Below, one piece after another: positions 60,056-64,000 of a stretch of DNA of 64,000 nucleotides (positions within the stretch are counted from its first letter, which is position 1; every line of letters begins with the position of its first letter). This DNA is from Chiridota heheva (Eukaryota > Echinodermata > Holothuroidea > Apodida > Chiridotidae). Location of the stretch: assembly GCA_020152595.1 (NCBI GenBank), contig JAIGNY010003010.1:496001-560000 (forward strand), given 5' to 3'. The position numbers and the translations under genes are program-made. A model generated the notes under the pieces. The model was given only the letters and a program-made list of their open reading frames with translations. It was not told the DNA's origin and did not search any database.

Positions 60056-60987
60056 TTCCTTACTTTCTTAGGGGCAGCAGAGCTGGGGAGGAAGTGGGTG
60101 CTGGGCCCCCCAATAATTTTAGGTGACCATGTGTTATCACGTTACCAGACCTAATTAGCCCCCCAATATTGTTATCACATGTCACTTGACCTCATTAGGC
60201 CCTCTCCCCCAATATTTTGACCGCTCTGCTGCTCCTGTTTCTGGATGAGATGTACTGCCATGACACCATCCATCCTTAACATTGTGTGTTTTGGTGCAAA
60301 GGAACATTGCTCACCTCACTATCCCCTCTCAACCTTTTTCCATCTCGGACTTAATATTATCTCTCTGGCACAATTGGACCTTCGCTGCTGTGCTGAAGTT
60401 CACCAACCCAACTAAGTTGAACCAACCATCATCACTGTCATTATCATTCATCTGCTAAGCAGGCAGTAGCAAGCTTCCTTTATTCAATACGAAATCTGCA
60501 ATTTGGGAAGGCTCGAGTCATATCCTTATCAGGCCGGTAGCCTGGGGAGGGGGTACGTGGAGCGAATTAACCCTCTTTCTTGTGAGAAAGTACTCTTTTG
60601 AAATCTAACAAAATGATAAGCACGTTGATTTTCAAAGTTTGTTAAAGTAATTAAACAAGCCTGGCCGCGTTTGACGAACCTATACTCGGGATTGGGGGAA
60701 CAAATGAAAGTTTCTTAAGTTGCAGGATTAAAGTGCCCTTCAAACGAAAAACAAACTCCACTTTTAATTCCTGGATATGGGTCTGCTTACATATTGTAGC
60801 TATTTCAAATAGTTTAAACTGTTAGATAAATCATAGTTGAAAGTATTTTTCTTCTTATTTGGATACCTCAAGGTTGTTATTTTTCCTCCCTAATAAACAC
60901 ATTGAAGATATTCCCCTTTTGATTATGAAAAGGGGCAGTAGACTAAACAGTGATGGCACAATTTTCTATAGACTCAAATATTCAGCA

Positions 60988-62087
60988 TTTTTTTAAATTT
61001 TTTTGGTAAACGACATCCCGAACTCATCTTCTGACTACATTTATATTTCTCAGTATGCAGACGACTTGGCTGCCTGGTTGTCGGCCAAAAACATTTTTGT
61101 AGCTAGGGACGATTTCAATATTACATTAACCTTTTTAATGCTGGTGCAGTAAATGGAGAATGTTCCTTAACCCTTCTAAATCTCAATCTATTGTTTTCTC
61201 TCGTCGCCGTCTTGTTTTAATCCCAATCTTAGTTTTTAATGATACTGTTATACCAAATTATGATTCAGTTAACTTTTTGGGTACCACTTTTGATACTAGA
61301 TTTAATTTTAAGCCGCATTTTGATTTTTTGATTAAAGAGCTCAGAGTCCGCACTTCTCAATTATTTACTATTTGTGGGACTGCTTACAACCCTAGAGCTT
61401 CACCTTCTACAACCTTAATTTTATACACTAGTCTTATTCGCTCACTTATTGATTACTAGTTTATTGTTTTCCCTTTACTCTTCAACGCGAATTGTCTTAA
61501 ACTGGAGCAAATTCAAATTAATGCCCTAAGAATAATTGTCCACATACCTCGTTGGTTTCATCAATAACACTTGTCGACTTACACTCCCTTTCCAACGTTC
61601 AATCACGAATTGATTTACTTCTTAATAATTATTGTAAAAACCGTCTTGCAACTGATAATCACTTTATAAAAACTGGTATTAATGAAGAACAGTTGATCCT
61701 CTCGAATATCATTCAGCTTAAAGTGAAAGGCCTGTTTTCGGCGACTCTTATTTAGATTTTCTTTGGCCTAGCCATTTTTTCTTGTATATCTCTCTAGTTG
61801 GTGTTATTTTTATGTTCCACCCTAGGTATTTTTGGTATGGTGTTTACTTGTAGTTACCATTTGTAGTTTTCCTAGGGTGGGGTGGCTCTGAAACGTCTCC
61901 TTTGTGTTCACGTTTTTAGTTGTGGGTCCCCTGGCTGTTGTCAGGTTTGTTTATTCGTGTGGCCTTGGCTCCCCTTGTCCGTGCTCGTTCCTCGTTCGTT
62001 TTGTGCTTGTAGAAATATTGTTTTTTTACTTTGTAGCACGGCCTGCAGCTGTAGATCCCAGTCGATAAACTATGACAGTTTCGTTCG
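60988..62087 (+). mobile_element. 5'-truncated LINE with 34-bp target duplication
   Basis: Bounded by perfect 34-bp direct repeats (60954-60987 and 62088-62121). Protein traces: QYADDLAAWLSAKN (catalytic box), RMFLNPSKSQSIVFSRRR, VNFLGTTFDTRFNFKPHF, YTSLIRSLIDY, then a stop and a frameshift near 61550 before SSITLVDLHSLSNVQSRIDL. Typical non-LTR RT and post-RT region. The 3' UTR is about 330 bp and lacks a poly-A tail. The clade cannot be fixed; it is not the RTE-like element of 44.4 kb. Confidence 0.85.
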
Positions 62088-62180
62088 TGGCACAATTTTC
62101 TATAGACTCAAATATTCAGCAAAATTTTTGGGCCATGGTGATGAGCCACAAATGTTCTCTAACACCAATGTCTATACCAA
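62072..62180 (+). CDS. candidate first exon D, split by the LINE
   Basis: Before the LINE insertion, ATG at 60953 would have read MAQFSIDSNIQQNFWAMVMS then HKCSLTPMSIP into a GTAAGT donor at 62181, phase 1. The insertion split the ATG (A|TG). The LINE's last bases now supply an in-frame ATG at 62072 (MTVSFVAQFSIDS). Whether this was ever an exon is unproven; the phase agrees with candidates A-C. Confidence 0.3.
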
Positions 62181-62368
62181 GTAAGTTATTATCTAAGATC
62201 CTAAACAATAACAATCACTTCAGGAGGCAAAACAGGTCAATGGATATTTGCAAAATTCACTGCAAACACACCTTTAATAGTTTTCCTTTAAACCAGCAGA
62301 CCAAAGCAAGTGTTTAATAACCATACAGAAGAATAATAAGCTGCGGCAGGGCAGTATTTTGAAAATAT

Positions 62369-62657
62369 CAGGGGTGTGTGGAACGGGGGGGGGGGATGGA
62401 CTCATCAATAAAATTTAAGATTAGTTGGTAAATCTGGTATCAGGTTGGTAAAATTAAAGTTTATAATTTGAAACAAGACAGTCAGACACTTTGAAGCCAA
62501 ATCGCCAAGTGATAAACCGATTTTGATTATCATTTTTTTATACAGGGTGGCAGTTTTTTTTCTTTCTCAAATGTATGGAATGCTTATTTGAGGCCTTCGG
62601 TAAATCTGATATTTTACCCCTCCCAACCCCTATCAAAATGGTCTACTAATGCGCCTG
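62369..62657. mobile_element. hAT-like MITE related to 3075-4460
   Basis: Begins CAGGGGTGTGTGG and ends TCTACTAATGCGCCTG. Shares GTTGGTAAAATTAAAG and TGGTCTACTAATG-type blocks with the intron 4 element. No target duplication found. Confidence 0.5.
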
Positions 62658-62871
62658 GCTACACTTCATAGACTTAATAATGCCAGGTAGGGATTAAATT
62701 GTATGTGGAAATGGCAAGGGGGGAGGGGATAGGGGAGAAGCACTTTTTATCCTGTTCTTGAGTCATAAGATGATGCATGTGGAAATTGCTGAACGATTCT
62801 GAAGAGCAGTATGACACTTGCATGACAAAAACATTCATTATTCATGGAATAAAATGGTTTTGAAGTATTAC

Positions 62872-62897
62872 AATCTATATATATATTTATATTTATG

Positions 62898-62950
<53 letters not shown>

Positions 62951-62981
62951 GTATGATATATGTATATATATATATATATAG
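62872..62981. repeat. (TA)n microsatellite
   Basis: TA dinucleotides with TTTA and TATG interruptions. Confidence 0.9.
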
Positions 62982-64000
62982 TGCTGTCATGATATGTCGA
63001 TTATCGCGATATCTCTTTTCCCACGACATGAAATATGCCTCTTAACACATATCACGATACCAAAAGCTAATACAGAACTAAGAAATTTTCGCACAACTAG
63101 GCTTGGCTACTTCGTACGTTACTGTACTGACATTACGGTAGTAAATCTAGAAGTCAAGTTTAAGCCATGATCGTTTCTAAATCAACTTTAAAACGTGCAA
63201 AAATATTGTGAAACATCAACAAAAAAAACTATTTAATAATTGTTGTGCCAGTTACCCCACACTGTCTACCTTTTAGAGAGAAAATTGACTTCATTTGCCT
63301 AGTTCATCGTGGTACTACATATATAGTGGTAGTATGCTGGTTCTGCAGATCAAGAAGGAATGGAAAGATAACAGAAAAAATAATGGTAGCGATGATACTA
63401 GCAAAAAGACTGGGCTGATGTACAGATCTTGCAAGGGCCTTGAACAATTTACAGAAAGGCATCTTGCAAGGAAATATATAAACACCATACTAATAGTCCA
63501 TGGCATAACTATACTTTTTTGTAGGGACAATGTACAGTTAATGGCATTACATTTTCTGACACATGGTATGCCATATTTTAGAATTTTGGCCTGTTTTTTT
63601 GAAAATTAAAAATAGAATGCCATCTGCAATTTTGAGGCAAATTCTGCCTCAAAGCGAACACATTTGTCTCAACGACTGGTATTGAAAGGATTTACGGCTG
63701 TCCAAATATTCATTTTGTTCCTCAAAATTTCTGGCAGGGTCCAGTTCCCCCTGCCGCCTGCTACTACTGATGATAGCTCAAATAGTCATGTGGAGCTAGC
63801 AATCATGGAGCAGAATGGAAAAGTAAATTTGTACTTATTGAGTCGTCTGGTGTACATCTTTTAACCTATCGATTTGTCTAGCACCTGGTTGAAATTAACT
63901 GACTAATTCTCCCATATGTTGCACTGTGAATACTGTTTCAACACATTGTCAGTTTATTGTAAACATGACGTTTAAAGAAAGCTGCATGTTTCAGCATTTT
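62982..64000. other. end of window, no confirmed gene
   Basis: A second exon-like stretch (about 63738-63820, QFPLPPATTDDSSNSHVELA) has an acceptor (TTTCTGGCAG) and a weak GTAAAT donor. Its entry phase (2) does not fit candidates A-D. Confidence 0.3.
63341..63480 (+). other. weak coding-like segment (MADF/SANT-like?)
   Basis: After GGTTCTGCAG at 63336-63345, the sequence reads IKKEWKDNRKNNGSDDTSKK then TGLMYRSCKGLEQFTERHLA. Basic helical character recalls MADF/Myb-SANT DNA-binding domains, but conserved tryptophans are missing. It may be transposon debris. Confidence 0.25.

Overview
This window is animal nuclear DNA, AT-rich, with spliced GT-AG genes and dense transposon content. It has tRNA-derived SINEs, RTE-like and RNase-H-bearing I/Jockey-like LINEs, hAT and TTAA-type (piggyBac-like) MITEs, and THAP-domain transposon remnants. 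This mix, together with a PLAT/ankyrin gene, suggests a marine invertebrate, perhaps a deuterostome such as an echinoderm or hemichordate. The organism cannot be named from the sequence alone.

1-11.1 kb (+ strand): the only gene that can be followed exon by exon. Eleven exons (the first cut by the window edge) join in consistent splice phases to a stop at 11094-11096. About 809 residues are visible: an acidic N-terminal part, an array of about thirteen QT/TQT motifs mostly 11 residues apart (like dynein light chain LC8 binding sites), one PLAT/LH2 domain, a Ser/Arg-rich linker, a short charged coiled coil, five ankyrin repeats and a Ser-rich tail. Splice phases show two 1-bp deletions (exons 2 and 7), which are either assembly errors or real lesions. 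Its introns hold a SINE, a nested MITE pair, a foldback element, a pyrimidine minisatellite, a THAP remnant, a LINE tail and a long (TA)n tract.

11-22.8 kb: 3' UTR/intergenic DNA, foldback and hAT-type MITEs, degenerate low-complexity repeats and an 840-bp compound ATT/ATC microsatellite.

22.8-64 kb: no complete gene. Short ATG exons ending in good splice donors, all in phase 1, occur near 23.1, 53.6, 59.8 and 62.1 kb. They may be alternative first exons of a gene whose body lies beyond the window. The rest is repeat: THAP-transposon fragments (29.7 and 42.5 kb), a 49-bp satellite array of about 52 copies (34.7-37.3 kb), two SINE families, an RTE-like LINE (44.4 kb), piggyBac-like elements (45.6-48.9 kb), a dead RNase-H LINE (55.4-57.4 kb), a hAT MITE with an internal 23-bp x 8 expansion (57.8 kb), and a 5'-truncated LINE with 34-bp target duplications (61 kb) that lands on the start codon of one putative exon.

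Most mobile DNA here is non-autonomous or broken; no intact transposase or reverse transcriptase was found.
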